Assembly (NCBI GenBank): GCA_018816605.1
Contig: JAHIVS010000749.1
Location: 1 to 5,026, forward strand
Origin: Pseudomonadota bacterium
Lineage (GTDB): Bacteria > Desulfobacterota > Desulfobacteria > Desulfobacterales > Desulfobacteraceae
DNA length: 5,026 bases
Direction: 5' to 3'
Shown here: piece after piece, positions 4,328 through 5,026 of the stretch
Layout: each line of letters begins with the position of its first letter
How positions within the stretch are numbered: the stretch's first letter is position 1
Program-made: the position numbers and the translations under genes
The notes under the pieces: generated by a model
The model's database searches: none
What the model saw: the letters and a program-made list of their open reading frames with translations, nothing else
Told to the model about the DNA's origin: nothing

Positions 4328-4584
4328 ACGCATTGACCACCACTCGAATGTCATCCAGGGGACAAGTCGTAATCCCTGAATCTATCCGCAAACAACTGAA
4401 TCTGGTTGAAGGCACTCAATTTGTGGTTGTGGCAGAAAACGATGTGGTGCTGCTCAAGATCATCGAAGCGCCGGTGATCATCGATTTTGACGATTTGCTG
4501 CAGCAAGCGCGCGCCCAGGCAGCAAGTGCCGGCCTGAAACAGTCTGATATTTCGGATGCAACCAAAAAGGCTCGTGGTCATTAG
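4324..4584 (+). CDS. AbrB/SpoVT-type antitoxin (VapB-like)
   Basis: This 86-aa protein has the AbrB/MazE swapped-hairpin DNA-binding domain at residues 4-47: LTTTRMSSRGQVVIPESIRKQL (4-25) is the hallmark loop, then NLVEGTQFVVVAENDVVLLK (26-45). The C-terminal half (50-86), with FDDLLQQARAQAASAGLKQSDISDATKKARGH, resembles the toxin-binding tail of VapB antitoxins that precede PIN-domain VapC toxins. It starts inside the RES stop (ATGA overlap) and so belongs to the same operon. No PIN toxin with the usual DTNV motif follows: the GTG at 4574, where one might begin, reads five codons and stops. It is therefore an orphan antitoxin, a remnant of a lost VapBC pair, or an extra regulator of the RES module. 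Confidence 0.92.
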   Translation: MNALTTTRMSSRGQVVIPESIRKQLNLVEGTQFVVVAENDVVLLKIIEAPVIIDFDDLLQQARAQAASAGLKQSDISDATKKARGH

Positions 4585-4614
4585 TGGCTAATCGGCTATA
4601 CCCGCCAAGAAAAC

Positions 4615-4740
4615 ATGCGATATATTTGGGGGGCAGTCTCTCCAGAAGATGAACAAGATTTTGACCGCCTGGTGGCCTGGTACTTGCGTAACGGTTTTGA
4701 GAGAGAGTCTTCAAAAGACTCCATTCTCTTAAAGTCGTAA
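4615..4740 (+). CDS. Doubtful 41-codon ORF or gene remnant after AbrB
   Basis: ATG at 4615 reads MRYIWGAVSPEDEQDFDRLVAWYLRNGFE and then a tail rich in Ser and Lys before TAA. The first 30 residues look protein-like (acidic helix, aromatic residues), but no family is recognised and no ribosome binding site is visible. The reading frame is the same as that of the AbrB gene, open from directly after its TAG stop, so it could be a former extension of that gene or a decayed small gene. The last codons coincide with a 17-nt palindrome (4705-4721), suggesting the ORF was cut or altered there. Confidence 0.3.
   Translation: MRYIWGAVSPEDEQDFDRLVAWYLRNGFERESSKDSILLKS
4705..4721. repeat. Short hairpin GAGTCTT-CAA-AAGACTC
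   Basis: A perfect 7-bp inverted repeat with a 3-nt loop; GAGA before it and TCTC after it can extend pairing across a small bulge. No T-run follows on either strand, so it is not a standard intrinsic terminator. Confidence 0.5.
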
Positions 4741-4854
4741 CCTTCGCTACAAGCCCTTCTGACAGCTTTTTACCGTACAAATAGACCAAATTCTCACCAA
4801 AAACGATTCTAGGGCTTCCTGTGGTCTTCATTCCAAGCGCGTAGTCGGTATCAG

Positions 4855-4900
4855 AAGTAAAAGTGCGCTGGTGGCCTGAGGGGGGCAGGCAACCGCGCAC
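4855..4900 (-). terminator. Large minus-strand hairpin terminator
   Basis: On the minus strand GTGCGC-GGT-T-GCCTG pairs with CAGGC-C-ACC-A-GCGCAC around a 7-nt C-rich loop. There is one mismatch and one bulged A. TTTTACTT follows. It is oriented to stop transcripts entering from the right edge or from the promoter-like sequence at 4907-4932. Its 3' arm CCACCAGCGCA is identical to that of the terminator at 1768-1797. Confidence 0.7.
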
Positions 4901-4906
4901 ATAGAT

Positions 4907-4932
4907 ATTATATAATCCGCATTCCACGTCAA
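4907..4932 (-). promoter_or_regulatory. Possible promoter directly in front of the hairpin
   Basis: On the minus strand a perfect TATAAT (4907-4912) follows TTGACG (4927-4932) with only 14 nt between them, short of the usual 16-18. The predicted start is near 4900, the first base of the hairpin. The spacing makes function uncertain. Confidence 0.3.
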
Positions 4933-4985
4933 TTAATTAAATAATCGATAAAAAACACGATTTTGATCTGAAAACACACAAGTTT

Positions 4986-5025
4986 TGCCAAGTTAGTTTT
5001 TCACCTTTTGGGTGAAAGGCAAAGT
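4986..5025. repeat. Hairpin at the right edge
   Basis: TTTCACC and GGTGAAA form a 7-bp stem with a 5-nt loop (about 4999-5017). TTGCC (4986) can pair with GGCAA (5018) outside it, across a one-sided bulge. The structure is cut close to the window end, so its role (terminator, site or repeat end) cannot be read. Confidence 0.4.
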
Positions 5026-5026
5026 G

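Noticed and set aside
4478..4927. 149-codon minus-strand ORF
   Set aside because: It reads through a strong terminator hairpin and antisense through the end of the AbrB gene, has no ribosome binding site, and a composition unlike a folded protein.

Overview
This is a bacterial accessory (genomic-island-like) stretch: short genes, many intergenic control signals, two chromosomal-type toxin-antitoxin (TA) modules and several small proteins. AT-rich spacers with well-formed sigma70-type promoters, TTG starts, and two TA operons whose predicted transcription start falls on or next to the start codon suggest an environmental bacterium. The gene set would fit a Chloroflexota/Anaerolineae-like genome, but the sequence does not prove the taxonomy. 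There is no rRNA, tRNA, CRISPR array, transposase or integrase.

Left part (1-660, minus strand): a good promoter drives a 19-codon ORF with a strong ribosome binding site. An intrinsic terminator/attenuator follows, then an alpha/beta hydrolase that runs off the left edge. This order (tiny peptide, leaky hairpin, enzyme) resembles a peptide-precursor locus, but only the first enzyme is visible. Middle-left (740-1620): a promoter and a TTG-started 47-aa single-pass membrane protein on the plus strand converge, through a bidirectional terminator, on an unrecognised 169-aa minus-strand protein. That gene's promoter lies downstream of three direct repeats spaced exactly 21 bp. Next (1768-2150, minus) comes a 75-aa tail-anchored-looking membrane protein with its own terminator and an upstream inverted repeat around a candidate -10 box.

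The spacer 2151-2545 has no convincing gene. It is AT-rich and holds a small GC-rich island bounded by inverted 9-mers. From 2546 to 4584 there are two divergent TA operons sharing a short control region: HigB/HigA-like (toxin first, minus) and Xre-RES (antitoxin first, plus). The plus operon continues by a 4-nt overlap into an AbrB/VapB-like antitoxin gene, but no matching PIN toxin follows. Genes within each operon overlap by 1 or 4 nt, indicating translational coupling. A perfect dyad centred on the HigB start codon is the best candidate operator for HigA.

The right end (4585-5026) has only a doubtful 41-codon ORF in frame with the AbrB stop, a large minus-strand hairpin terminator directly behind a possible promoter, and a hairpin cut by the window edge.

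The TA genes are known families. The parts most worth a second look are the 19-aa peptide locus, the 21-bp-phased repeats, the start-codon operator/leaderless TA promoters, and the Xre-RES-AbrB gene order.
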